Assembly: GCA_029747015.1 (NCBI GenBank)
Contig: JAKOGI010000563.1
Location: 397,501-461,500, forward strand
Source of the DNA: Carnegiea gigantea
Lineage: Eukaryota > Streptophyta > Magnoliopsida > Caryophyllales > Cactaceae
DNA: 64,000 nucleotides
Direction: 5' to 3'
Shown: positions 35,517 to 46,221 of the stretch, piece after piece
Numbering within the stretch: position 1 is the first letter of the stretch
Layout: the number at the start of each line of letters is the position of its first letter
The notes under the pieces: model-generated
The model's database searches: none
What the model was told of the DNA's origin: nothing
The model's input: the letters and a program-made list of their open reading frames with translations, nothing else
Translations under genes and position numbers: made by a program

Positions 35517-36033
35517 TAAAGATTGATGAGGAAGGCAAAATCACCATTAAACCTCAATTATTAAGAAGTATGAGTACAAGGTCAGATTGGGGAGAATGAT
35601 CTTCATCGGCCAAAGAAGAGCCTAAAAAAGATGATGCAATTGGCATGACCAATGAAATGAGTAGAATGAGTTTTGAAGCTACAAGACTCAGTGTAGATTG
35701 AATTATGACTCTAAATAGAAAGGTCATTGGGTACAAAACAAGAATAGTCAGTGAACCAATTTATGAGGATGAATTAGTCAAAAACATGGCAATGAAAATA
35801 TGCTACGAAGCCACCAATACAAAGATATGTTTAGAAGGGTATAATAAATATGAACTATGCACTTATATAGATAGTGATTGTTCTGTATGCTTTGAAAAAG
35901 ATCATTATTTCCTGAGTTGATGTGGAAAAGAGATAAAAATTCTTTACAAGTAAGGATGGCTGGTAATAGTATTATCAGCTGCAATGAGGCCATAGAAGGG
36001 TTATCCATAGAAATAGGAGGAGTTCAATACATT
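35517..36033 (+). pseudogene. Viral protease region, 5' part (unit 2, copy 1)
   Basis: Starts with the same acidic linker as at 21410, so unit 2 begins in the linker before the protease. The ORF 35705-35920 holds a CTYIDSD stretch where D-S-G is expected, so the active-site Gly is replaced by Asp. About 25 codons seen in the copy-2 equivalent are missing just upstream (near 35823). The gag-only element interrupts it at 36033; the rest continues at 41706. Confidence 0.75.
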
Positions 36034-36685
36034 TGTAAACACAAATTTCAAGCCTAAAATAAATTAAGACAAGAAATATGGACAAATTAATTTATACTAA
36101 TTTCAGAAGGTGTGGATACAATCTCTGTGTATTTGTTACAAGTAAACAAATAAAAGTCCTCTGATTCGATTTCCAATTTGTACTTGAAGGAGGGTCGGTT
36201 GACTTGTATCTCAACCAAGTTGGTTGATTTGACTTTCTTTGAATGAACTTTAATGGATTTGATCTTGAGAGAGGGCCTAAGAGGCTTGATCTCAATCAAG
36301 ACGAGCTTTCTTTGATCTTCGATGGTAGACGGCACATGCTTTGATTGTGCTTGTTGTTTTTTTTCAGAGAAATTGACACCTTGAGTCTTCAGAACGACTT
36401 CAGAGTGAATGAATCTTCCACTGCTGTATGTGCTGAGCCCCCCTCCAAAATGAGGGGGAATGACCTCTATTTATAGACTCTCACGTTAGGGTTTTGAGTC
36501 AGACTTTGGGCTTAAGCCCATATTTAGCAATTATCTCTTTACTTTAAATAAAGGAATAATTACTATTTATTGCATCATTAATGACACACGGTATTTTCTG
36601 ATTGGCTAGAATTTGTTAGGTAATTTTATTGTTTTATTTTACACGTGGCATCCTGTGATTTACTAGTAAATTTTTACCTCCTACA
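36034..36685 (-). repeat. 3' LTR of the gag-only element
   Basis: 652 bp; in plus orientation starts TGTAAACACA and ends CTCCTACA. Nearly identical to 41049-41700, suggesting a fairly young insertion. Confidence 0.92.
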
Positions 36686-37635
36686 GATGCCCCCGTTGAG
36701 AGTTAGACGCGCACACGAATTTTTGAGTGTTCGAAGCGGTTGAGTCTCGAAAACTTAGAAGATACAAACTGTTGGAATTTCGACGATCCTTTTATTTTCC
36801 TCCTTTTGGACTGGTATATGATCCAGCTACAAAAGAGTCAATATTTTAATGGACTTAGGCTTGCTTTGTAGTTATCAGTCAATGATTTTTTTTTTTTTTG
36901 GTTGTTTTGGCTAAAGGGTGCTGCACGCCTTTTTTGGTACCTTTATTGGCCTCAAGCAGAATTAGGGTAAATCAGCAATGTTGAGGAGCATCTTTTTTAT
37001 TTTAGCAAGGGTTTCTCAGGCCCTTAGATTGGGCAGTCACACACGCGACTCACCCTCACAGCCTCACCTCATTTGTAACATTCACCATCTCTCTCTCTGC
37101 TGCTCCTATTGCTCTGTTCCTCATCTCCCTTTCTTCTCTCTTTTTTTTTTTTGGTTGGGTCTCCATGGTCGTACAAAGAAGCAGAGGGAGGAAAGAGAAG
37201 CAAAGAGAGGTGAGGGGTGTACAGTTGCAATGCTAGGTGTTCTCTTCTTTTCCTTTTTTTTTCTTTTTTTTTCCCCTTGAATCTCCATCGTTGTTACACG
37301 CATGGGCATCGTGAGGAAGAAGATGTATGAATGCCAATTTCTCCACGGTGTTGGTCTGGTAACACCTCATTGCCATTTCTTTTTTTTTTTTGGGGGGTCC
37401 TCAGTGGCTGATTCTTGCGAAGCTCTGCGTGAATTGCCGTTAGGAAGTAACAATCAATGAGGACCATGTTTCTCCAGGGTGTTGCTCTGAGAATACCCAT
37501 TGGAACTGGGCCTTTTTTTAATTCCTTTTTTTTTGCCGTGTATAGATCAAATATTCGCAGTGCAGCATATTTCGAGCGCCAGACTGAAGAGATTATTCAC
37601 GCCACAGTTTGCACAAAGAGTATGGGTGCCTATTA
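36686..37635. other. Non-coding 3' region of the gag-only element
   Basis: Contains several long T runs and no recognisable domain. The short ORFs on both strands overlap these runs and are not credible genes. Confidence 0.5.
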
Positions 37636-38160
37636 TTAATTTTCGACCTTTGGATGGTTTTACCCGCAAGGGCCCACCAAAGTCGCTTTTTGACTATAAA
37701 TTTTCGACCTTTGGATGACTTTACCCGCAAGGGCCCTCCAAAGTCGCCTTCGATAATAAAATTCTTCGACCTTTGGATGGCTTGCCTGCAAGGGTCCACC
37801 AAAGTCGCCTTTTGATTATAAAATTTTTCGACCTTTGGATGGCTTGCCCGCAAGGGTCCTCCAAAGTCGCCTTCGATTATAAATTTTCGGCCTTTGGATG
37901 ATTTGCCCACAGGGTCCACCAAAGTCGCATTTGATTATGAATTTTCGACTTTTGGATAGTTTTACCCGCAAGGGTCCACCAAAGTCGCATTTGATTACGA
38001 ATTTTCGACTTTTGAATGGCACGCCTGCAAAGGTCCACCAAAGTCGCCTTCATTATTATCAATGTTTGACCTTTGGATGGCTTGCCCGCAAGGGTCCACC
38101 AAAGTCGCCTTCATTTATTAATTTTGCAGCATTTGGATGGCTTCCCAGCAAGGGTCCGCC
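37636..38160. repeat. Tandem array of ~60-63-bp units in the gag-only element (about 9 copies)
   Basis: Units contain TTTTCGACCTTTGGATGG, GCCCGCAAGGGTCCACC and AAAGTCGCCTT. GACCTTTGG and CCAAAGTC within a unit form an imperfect inverted repeat. Copies start near 37638, 37701, 37765, 37826, 37885, 37942, 38002, 38066 and 38125. The ORFs running through it on both strands reflect the repeat, not a gene. Confidence 0.9.
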
Positions 38161-38509
38161 TTGGGCGACTTTCTTGAATATGAATATGGAGGTCACGTCA
38201 TCGTCATCGCCAACTTGCCAAGAACGCCATGTGATTTGAAGGTGAAGGTTGTCGACTTAACGAAGACTAGTATGCTGTCGCCGACATGAATGAAGATCCA
38301 ACAAGGAGGACGAGGTCGTCTCGTCGTTCCCATTTTGTGGGGAGATACCGCCACCCTGAAGGAGGAGGCTGCTTCACCGTTGATGCTGACTAGAAGGATG
38401 AGGTTCTTACGACTTGAAGCGGAAGGCTCCATTGCCACAACCGCAAATTTGAATGAGGATGCTTATGTCCATTGCCCCCAACTTAAAGGAAACCTAAAAA
38501 AATCTTTGA

Positions 38510-39220
38510 TGACTTGGGAGTCTTTAATTTCGATGATTTAAGAGTCTTGAACTTAAAAGATTTAGTTATCTTTAATTTTGATGACTTGAGAGTTTTTGTT
38601 TTTGATGACTTGTGAGTCTTGAACTTGAGAGACTTAAGAGTCTTTGATGTTGATGACTTAAGAGTCTTTGTCTTTGATGACTTGTGAGTCTTGAACTTGA
38701 GAGACTTAAGAGTCTTTGATGTTGATGACTTAAAAGTCTTTGTCTTTGATGACTTATGAGTCTTGAATTGGGGAGACTTAAGTGTCTTTAATGTTGATGA
38801 CTTGAGAGTCTTTACCTTCAATGACTTATGAGCCTTGAATTTTGGAGACTTAAGAGTCTTGATTTTGATGACTTGAGAGTCTTTGTCTTCGATGACTTGT
38901 AAGTCTTAAACTTGGGGAGACTTAAGAGCCTTTAATGTTGATGACTTGAGAGTCTTTGCCTTTGATGACTTGTGAGTCTTGAACTTTGGAGACTTAAGAG
39001 TCTTGATTTTGATGACTTGAGAGTCTTTGTCTTTGATGACTTGTGAGTCTTGAAGTTGAGAGACTTAAGAGTCTTGATTTTGATGACTTGAGAGTCTTTG
39101 TCTTTGATGACTTGTGAGTCTTGAATTGGGGAGACTTAAGTGTCTTTAATGTTGATGACTTGAGAGTCTTTGCCTTTGATGACTTATGAGTCTTGAATTT
39201 GAGAGACTTAAGAGTCAAAA
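38510..39220. repeat. Tandem array with 24-bp period and 72-bp higher-order unit
   Basis: Built of GATGACTTGAGAGTCTTTG-type 24-mers arranged in triplets (72 bp). Because 24 is a multiple of three, minus-strand frames stay open and would encode a Lys/Ser/Thr repeat (KSSKTKTL-type octapeptides; ORFs 38483-38821 and 38994-39218). It lies directly downstream of gag on the gag strand. Confidence 0.9.
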
Positions 39221-39310
39221 TTATTTTGCGACTTGAAAGTGTTCATTCTAAATGCTGATTTTGGGTTGCTCCTCTTGCAAAGCATTTTTCAATATGATCC
39301 TAATAAACGA

Positions 39311-40967
39311 TCAATCAGATTCTTCAGTGTTTTCTTTGTCTAATGTGATCTTTCCTTCATTTGTAAGTTGCAGGACTTGTCCCCTGAATGCCTTGCACTT
39401 CTCTATAGGATGACTGATGATCCTATGATACTTGCAATATTTGGGGTCATTAGTTCTTCCAATTTCTTCAGGACGCCTTGACTCTGGGAGTTCTACAAGT
39501 CCTTTTTCAAGAAGTTTGTCAAGCATTTTTGGTGCATCATACTCAGAATAAGAATATTCGTTCTTTTCAGAGTCTCTTAGCATGGAGCTTCTATTTCTTG
39601 ACGATGCCATCAATTCACCATCATTGACTTGTCTTTCATAATAGACGATTGTAAGCTCCATATCATGAGCTCGTGTCGCTAATTCTTGAAAAGTCTTGGA
39701 CTTGTTTACCTGCAAAGCGTATAAGATATCTCACTTCATTACTTGAGCACACATTTCAACAGCAGAAGATTCAGGTAAGTGATCCTTGCACTTTAGCGAG
39801 AGGGCACGCCAACGATTGATATAATCTATAACTGATTCTTCATACCCTTGCCTAGTATTAGTCAACTCACTTATACTGACCACACGGCGTGTGCTATAGA
39901 AGCTATTCAAGAAATCATTTTCCATTTGCCCCCAGCTATCAATGGATGCAGAAGCGAGGTCTGCATACCAGTCAAATGCAAGACCTTTAAGAGACCGCAC
40001 GAATTGCTTTACTAAGAGGTCACCACTCATGCCAGCGTTGTTGCACGTCTCGATGAAGTGCTACGTGCTGCTTCGGGTTCCCTTTGCCATCAAATTGATG
40101 AAATTTTGGAGGTTGGAATCCCTGAGGCATCCGCAGTGCATCAATCCTTTTCGTATAAGGCTTGCTGTAACGATGAAATCTGTGAGAACCTCCTTGTAGA
40201 TGGATCTTTACCGCATCCGCTATCAAGTTTTGAATTTGCTCAATTGACATTGAATCATTCTTTGGTTTGCATCGATCTTCAGACTCCTCGCTGTGGTTAG
40301 AATCTCTGTCAGAATCTTCACTGCTTGAACATTTGCTGAAAGCTTCAGATGTCCGCTTCCCCAACTTCTTTGTCAAATCAGCCATCTGTTTGTTTTGACG
40401 CTTGATTTGAGCATCTTTTTTTGCATTTTTCTTTGAGAGTTTATAGAGCTTGGCCTTCATGTCCGCCAATTGTTCCTCTAAGTTGATAGCCTCTATGGCC
40501 ATGACTGGCATGACGACTGTGCTGGAAGACTCAGTTTCTGATTGAGAGAAATACAAGTCCCTTGGAGATGTTACTGAAGAATCACTACCATCATAGTTGT
40601 CATCCTCTACACCGAAAGGCTGAAAGGCAGGATTGATATATGTTTGGAATTCATCCATTCCTTGAGGTAAAGTCTTCCTAGTATTGAAAGCAGTAAGAGG
40701 ATTTAACTTCAAATTAGAGAGACAAGCAGTTTGAATGACTCCATCAGAAGGCAAGTCTGAATCAAATTTTTGAGTTTTGTGTGACTGCAAAGTTAGAGTC
40801 ATAACTTGTTTCTTTAAGGTGATGAAGGCATCAGCTTTAGACGTGCTCCTAGTCATCACCCTGGTGCTTTGATTGCCAGATGCAATACTAGCCTTTACGG
40901 ATAATTCGGATGTAGATCTGATAGTCTCCTTCTTCAAATATTGAAGGATGATGTGTTCAGGAGCCAT
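39311..40967 (-). pseudogene. gag: gag of the non-autonomous LTR element, broken
   Basis: A likely start is the Met at 40967 (MAPEHIILQYLKK); the longer frame from 41066 runs into the LTR. An N-terminal region with a coiled coil (about 40480-40380, LEEQLADMKAKLYKL...) is followed by the retrotransposon gag core. The core shows a frameshift near 40030-40075, then LVKQFVRSLKGLAFDWY, SWGQMENDFLNSFYS and ESVIDYINRWRALS (about 40020-39790). An in-frame TGA lies at 39731, and the same frame continues with a CKYHRIISHPIEKC zinc-knuckle-like motif (about 39435-39390) to 39311. It would form the particle; two breaks make this copy defective. Confidence 0.82.
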
Positions 40968-41048
40968 TTCTTCTTCAAAGGAGCGCTGAACTTGTTTACT
41001 TGGAGAAGGAGATGAGAGGCAGAAATGTCCCACCGAGCGTGCCAAATT

Positions 41049-41700
41049 TGTAAACACAAATTTCAAGTCTAAAATAAATTAAGACAAGAAATATAGACAA
41101 ATTAATTTATACTAATTTCAGAAGGTGTGGATACAATCTCTGTGTATTTATTACAAGTAAACAAATAAAAGTCCTTTGATTCGATCTCCAATTTGTACTT
41201 GAAGGATGATCGGTTGACTTGTATCTCGACCAAGTTGGTTGATTTGACTTCCTTTGAATGAACTTCAATGGATTTGATCTTGAGAGAGGGCCTGAGAGGC
41301 TTGATCTCAATCAAGACGAGCTTTCTTTGATCTTCGATGGTAGACGGCACGTGCTTTGATTGTGCTTGTTGTCTTTCTTCAGAGAAATTGGCCCCTTGAG
41401 TCTTCAGAACGACTTCGGAGTGAATGAATCTTTCACTGCTGCATGTGCTGAGCCCCCCTCCAAAATAAGGGAGAATGGCCTCTATTTATAGACTCTCACG
41501 TTAGGGTTTTGAGTCAGACTTTGGCCTTAAGCCCATATTTAGCAATTATCTCTTTATTTTAAATAAAGAAATAATTACTATTTATTACATCATTAATGAC
41601 ACATGGTAATTTCTGATTGGCTAGAATTTGCTAGGTAATTTTATTGTTTTATTTTACACCTGGCATCCTGTGATTTGCTAGTAAATTTTTACCTCCTATA
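41049..41700 (-). repeat. 5' LTR of the gag-only element
   Basis: 652 bp, partner of 36034-36685. Its outer end reads CTCCTATA instead of CTCCTACA, so the terminal CA is mutated to TA. Confidence 0.92.
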
Positions 41701-41705
41701 ACATT

Positions 41706-42010
41706 ATACCAGTTCTATGGACTACTGATCAACCCTCTCATGATATGATTATTGCAAATAATTTTTAAAGAATATATCCTCCATGCAGAGGTTCTTTTTA
41801 AAGAAAGGAAGTGATAGCACAATGATCTACTTACTATGATTAGTGACTAAGTGAGCGTGGCATGCGCAGCGAGTCGGGTAGAGCTTCGATTCATCAATCC
41901 ATTTTGGTTCACCCTAAGCCGTGAGCACCCAGGTCATAAATCAGATAATATTTACAATTAATGGTCGCTCAGTCCTTATTGAAAAATTAATCATTAGAAA
42001 ATTAAATTTA
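41706..42010 (+). pseudogene. Viral protease region, 3' part (unit 2, copy 1)
   Basis: Resumes after the gag-only element with the HDMII..N block (about 41740-41770), then the ~145-bp insertion, then a block ending in a Leu-Arg-Ala-Ala-Ser-Val-Val-Arg stretch (about 42003-42030) that leads into RT. Confidence 0.7.
41791..41936 (+). mobile_element. Possible SINE-like insertion (~145 bp)
   Basis: This stretch is absent from the paralogous viral sequence at about 62850-62865. It contains TAGCACAATGA (resembles a Pol III A box) at about 41815 and GCTTCGATTCA (resembles a B box) at about 41887, as in tRNA-derived SINEs. No clear poly(A) tail or target duplication is seen and the box spacing is long, so it could be another kind of filler DNA. 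Confidence 0.35.
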
Positions 42011-42029
42011 CGCGCAGCCAGCGTGGTGA

Positions 42030-43571
42030 GAAGGTAATACTAATACAAAGAGACGTAGCATTAATAATTTCATTACTAGAGTTATCTGGTAAAGAGCAGA
42101 TTGTTGAACAACAAGAAAAATTATGCAAAGAACTCTACTCTGACAATCCTCTAAAGTTTTGGGATAAAGATAAAACATTTGCTAAAATCACCTTACTAAA
42201 TCCCAATACTATTATCCGGGTTAAACAAATGGTATATACCCACCAGGACATTCAAGAATTTGATAAACAAATTAAAAAACTTCTGGATAAGGGATTAATT
42301 AGGAATAGCAAGAGTCCTCACACCAGTCCTGCTTTTATGGTAAAGAATCATGTAGAAGAAAAAATTAAAAAAGCTAGAATGGTAATTAATTACAAAAAAC
42401 TTAATGATAATACTGTCTTTGATGGTTATTATATTCCTAATAAAACTGTTCTTTTCAATAGAATTCAAGGAGTCTCTTACTTCTTGAAAATGGATTGTAA
42501 AAGTCATTATTGGCAGATAAAAATGGATGAGAAAAGTATTCCTTTAACTGCATTTAGTGCCCCACAAGGACATTATGAGTGGATAGTAATGCCATTTGAT
42601 CTTAAAAATGCACATCAAATATTTCAAAGAAGAATGGATAGCATCTTCAGAGATCTTAATCACTATTGTTTAGTTTATATTGATGATATCCTTGTCTTTT
42701 TCAAAATTATAGAAAAGCACAAAGATGATGTCTTATCTGTCACCCAAAGATGCACTGATCATGATATTATACTTGGAAAGAACAACTGCATTTATGCTGA
42801 ACAAAAATTAAGTTCTTAGGCTTAGGTATGAAAGTTGGACAAATCACCTTATAAAAGCATATTCTAGAAAAGATAGAAAATTTTCCTGAAAAGATCGAAG
42901 ATATGAAGCAACTAGAAAGGTTTCTTGGATGCCTTAACTATACTTCAGATTTCATTAAAGACTTAACCAAATTAAGAAAGCCATTGCAGCAGAAACTCAA
43001 GAAAGACGTAAGTTGGACATGGACCACTACTGATACAAATATTATTCAATACTTCAAAAAAATGTGTAAAAATTTTCATGTTCTTAATTTACCTAATGAA
43101 TGAGATGATTTAGTTCTTGAGATAGATGTCAGCAATGAGTACTGAAGTGCGGTACTCAAAATTAAAGAAGATGAAAAACTCTGCCAATATTGCAGTGGAA
43201 GTTTTGATCAGGCAGAATGTAACTATCCCACAATGAAAAAAGAAATTCTTGCAATCATAAGGAAAATTGAGAAGTTCTTAATCTTTTTAACCCCAAAATT
43301 GTTTCTCATTCGAATTGATTGCAAAGGAATACTTGGTTTTGTGAAAAAGAATTTATCAAATATGCAAGCGCAAAGGCAACTTATGCGTTGGCAATTATGG
43401 CTTAACCAGTTTTCCTTCTCTATTAAACATATGCAGGGATCGGAGAACTCCCTGACAAACAGCCTAACTCGAGAACTCGCCAATGGTGATCATCAAAGCC
43501 GACCTCCCGGCAAAAAAGGAGGAAATTCTTCAAGAAATGTCATTCCTGCTACTACGGGTTACGCCTTTTAG
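42030..43571 (+). pseudogene. Viral RT-RNase H (unit 2, copy 1), best preserved
   Basis: RT is open from 42229 to 42819 (196 codons; the frame extends upstream without its own Met). It carries RMVINYKKLND, MDCKSHYWQIKMD, TAFSAPQGHYEWIVMPF and the catalytic YIDDILVF (42676-42699). A frameshift near 42815 separates it from the connection (LERFLGCLNY, about 42915-42945), and stops lie near 43101 and 43144. RNase H then shows YCSGSFDQAECNYPTMKKEI (about 43190-43250), IRIDCKGILGFV and QLMRWQLWLNQFSF. These are caulimovirid features: RT and RNase H are fused and no integrase follows. Confidence 0.88.
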
Positions 43572-43977
43572 TAAAATCTTTATTGATAATCTAGAGTTCC
43601 ATACAAAAAGTAGATCACATTTTGGTCTACTATCTACTGTCTACCTAATAGACCAAAGATTTTTTCTTGTAGAATTACAAATTAGTTACCTTCAATGTCC
43701 TTATGATATCCAAGAAAAAATAAGTTCTCATATTCAAGAAAAATGGTTCAATGAATGGTATGCAGCCTGCATTGACTTTTATCATCATTATTCTTATGAT
43801 ATTTCGGAGTCTTGTAGTACAACGATCTATTTTTCCGACATATCTGGAGTTGGTAGTATTTGTTTCCTAACAAATTCATTATCTCCAAATGATCCTGTCT
43901 TTAAAGCCTGGAAATACGGGATGGTACTTTACTTCACAGAAATCTCAAATCAAAAATTCTCATTTTCTCATCCTTAA
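43483..43977 (+). pseudogene. Viral ORF downstream of pol, N-terminal part (unassigned)
   Basis: A 164-codon ORF in a different frame, overlapping the end of the RNase H frame by about 90 bp, as expected for the next viral cistron. Its position matches the translation-transactivator/inclusion-body ORF of caulimovirus-like genomes, but I see no motif that proves this. It contains an aromatic-rich stretch (KWFNEWYAACIDFYHHYSY). Confidence 0.5.
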
Positions 43978-44015
43978 CTAAATTTAAGCAGTACATGCTC
44001 AAAAAAATCCATTAG

Positions 44016-44573
44016 ATTTTTACATCTTCTGAGGGACCAACAAAAATTTCAGTTCGCAGATGTCTAACTTTAAATGTTTATAGCACTCTAATTGAATATG
44101 AAAATGGAAAAACCAAATCCGCCCTTTATCTTGTTCAAATAATTGATTACAACGACCTCGATGATCAACGACAAAATTGGATTCAGGAAAATCCAGCACA
44201 TCTAGTTATTGATCTTGCTTTATCAAGAGCCATTGAATTTTTTAACATTTATCATCAATGTTGGACATTAATCGAACTAGGAAAAACATTAATGTATTGT
44301 GGAAACACTACTTTCGCATATAATAATGAATTTAAAGACTAAATGAAAGTGGAATGAGCAGTGTCAGAAGATATCTTTGATTATCTCTTTGATGTTAGAA
44401 TTGGAAAATTCTTATCAAAAAAAGGAAAAAAATATCTCCTTGAATTATTTGAAGAATGGGATCCAGAGCATCTTAAGCAAATTGATGAAGATTTTGATGA
44501 TTACCTAGATAATAATGGTCTTGAAGATTTAATTAGAGGTGAAGGAATGAAAAATCTCAATAATGATAACTAG
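44016..44573 (+). pseudogene. Viral ORF downstream of pol, C-terminal part (unassigned)
   Basis: After a frameshift near 43977-44016 an open frame without Met runs to a TAA at 44340. The same frame passes a TGA at 44355 and continues as the ORF 44361-44573, ending in an acidic tail (FDDYLDNNGLEDLIRGEG). Composition and continuity suggest it belongs to the same cistron as 43483-43977. Function unknown. Confidence 0.45.
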
Positions 44574-44627
44574 TCTTGTCATCACTAAAAGTTCTGAAAA
44601 GTGGCTGCACTATTATTGTACTATTTT

Positions 44628-44725
44628 AACAAGTGTCCAGTCTGTGAAATAAATTGTGTATTATAGCCATCAGTGTAACAAGTGTCCAGTCTGTGAAATA
44701 AATTGTGTATTATAGCCGTCAGTGT
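44628..44725 (+). repeat. 49-bp direct duplication upstream of the viral promoter
   Basis: Two nearly identical 49-bp units (44628-44676 and 44677-44725) containing AACAAGTGTCCAGTCTGTG and TGTATTATAGCC. Enhancer duplications of this kind are common in promoters; here the role is inference. Confidence 0.85.
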
Positions 44726-44794
44726 GTACTATAGCCATGTGAAAAATCTTTATGTACTGTAACCATTAAGGCATCTTATGTACCCCCATCCCCT

Positions 44795-44806
44795 CTATAA
44801 ATAAAG
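44795..44806 (+). promoter_or_regulatory. TATA box of the viral genomic promoter (35S-like)
   Basis: CTATAAATAAAG in the intergenic region right after the last viral ORF, where caulimovirids place the pregenomic RNA promoter. An AATAAA polyadenylation-like signal overlaps it and another (CAATAAAAG) is at about 44959-44967. I found no convincing Met-tRNA primer-binding site downstream to 45240. Confidence 0.55.
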
Positions 44807-44809
44807 AGG

Positions 44810-46221
44810 TTGAGTGCTAGAAGGGACACGGTTATTTGAGCATTCTTGTGCACAAGAGAAGTTGGGATTTTTCATTTCTTTATGAGCAAGCATTTCTAAT
44901 GATCTTACCTTAAGTCTCTGTTCAAGCTTTCGATTATAATATAACCACTTTTAAGCTTTCAATAAAAGAAGTTTCCTAATAGGGAACGTTATTCAATCAA
45001 ACCTTATATCTTAAATATTATAGTTTCTTGATCAAAATCTCACTATCTTTTAAAAATACTTAAAACTTAATTAGTGACTACGGTCTGAGGTAGGAAATGA
45101 AACAGATCTGTACTGTGCCTGATCTAAGGAATGTGTGGTTGATATTAGCAATCTCTGTAAACCGAAAGTTAGAGGAACGCCGGAATCCAGCGCCAACTAT
45201 GTTCAGGTAACGGTCAAAACTCTCTAAGTTTTAATTATTTTTGCTAAGTATGGTGGGTCTCTAACCACAGAAATTATAATGTATAAGATATAAGTAGTAG
45301 ATTATGATAACTAGTATCAGTAAAATTATTATAAGAAATTTAATAAGTCAAAACAAGTTTATTTGCACGTTTTTCTTATTCCTGTGACTATTCTGCAAAT
45401 TCTGAAAGTTCAAGGGTTAAAATAATAGAAAAAGTGCCTAAAAATGTTTTGTTCGAAAACTTAAAGACCCCAGCGTCATTTTCAAAAAGTCAGAGACCAA
45501 AAAGTATTTAACGAAAAAGATAAGGTACCTTGAAATCATTTTTTATTTCTTTCCTAAGTTGTACAACAAACTACAAAAAACATGAAGCACCACATACATC
45601 ATTTCAGTTTGACATTAAAAATTTTATTCCATTAAACACCAGATTCAAGCTTAAAATCAACCGAATATATAAACTACCCAAAAAAACATATTCCATCCAT
45701 AAATCACTGGGACGTGCTTCCTATATCAAAAATTCCTTTACTTCACCTTCCGTTTTGGATAAATACACTATAGCCAAGAGGAGGTGGCCAGATTCTTTTC
45801 ATTGTACAGATCAATCAGACTAAATGATTAACCGTTTTCATTTTACTGCTTTCAAACTTATCAATGATACATCAAAAAACAAAAAAAAAAAAGAACAAAA
45901 GAGGCCCTCCCTTTTGGAATTTCATCCATTGGCACATTCTTGCATGAGATCTTCACAAATCAACACAGAAAATGGTAAAAAATGACCTTGGGCAATTTGC
46001 TTTAGGTCCATAAACTCTCAAAAAGCTGAATGTACATGCAAGTCTCCCTGAATACAAGGAATACATCACCATATGATTGGGCTGGGAAAAAATGTACAAA
46101 TATGAAAAACACGGAAGCAAAGGAAAAAGTCGGTGCTTGTCATTTAACCCCCAGAAGAGTGATGTACTTCAACATCGTTGTCATCTATGGTCTGGTTCTC
46201 CAATATGGTTGATTGAAGTCT
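44810..46221. other. Viral leader remnant grading into host 3' flank
   Basis: 44810-45240 looks like viral leader or intergenic sequence. From 45240 to about 45830 there is AT-rich DNA with no recognised domain; an ORF at 45530-45823 is unconvincing. About 45830-46221 is probably the 3' untranslated region of the minus-strand serine palmitoyltransferase subunit gene; its poly(A) site is not pinned down. Confidence 0.4.

Larger units (their letters stand above)
36034..41700 (-). mobile_element. Gag-only, non-autonomous Ty3/gypsy-type LTR element (5.7 kb)
   Basis: LTRs of 652 bp each (36034-36685 and 41049-41700) and a perfect target duplication ACATT (36029-36033 and 41701-41705). The empty site is seen at 62760-62770. 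gag is on the minus strand, and a TATA box CTATAAATAGAGG in each LTR (plus-strand 36464-36476 and 41479-41491) points the same way. After the 5' LTR a TTTGGCACGCTCGGTGGGAC stretch (41047-41028) is at the primer-binding-site position. A GGGGGCATC run abuts the 3' LTR. No protease, RT or integrase is present; instead two large tandem arrays fill the space downstream of gag. Confidence 0.88.
20229..44573 (+). mobile_element. Endogenous caulimovirid locus, copy 1: two tandem partial viral units, split by two LTR elements
   Basis: Viral blocks on the plus strand. Unit 1 is 20229-22202 plus 34004-35516: coat-protein zinc finger, movement-protein-like part, protease, RT, RNase H. Unit 2 is 35517-36033 plus 41706-44573: protease, RT, RNase H, downstream ORF. 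RT and RNase H have the Caulimoviridae style (RNase H directly after RT, no integrase, no LTRs). The coat zinc finger precedes the movement-protein-like block, an order I associate with cavemovirus/solendovirus-type genomes. Both units have many frameshifts and stops. The insertions 22203-34003 and 36034-41700 are separate retroelements. Nothing in the locus is intact. Confidence 0.85.

Noticed and set aside
45040..45240. Met-tRNA primer-binding site for the viral genome
   Set aside because: Only a weak TTGATATTAGC resemblance was found; the consensus TGGTATCAGAGC is absent.
45530..45823. 97-codon plus-strand ORF downstream of the viral locus
   Set aside because: No recognised motif, AT-rich random-looking composition and no supporting promoter.
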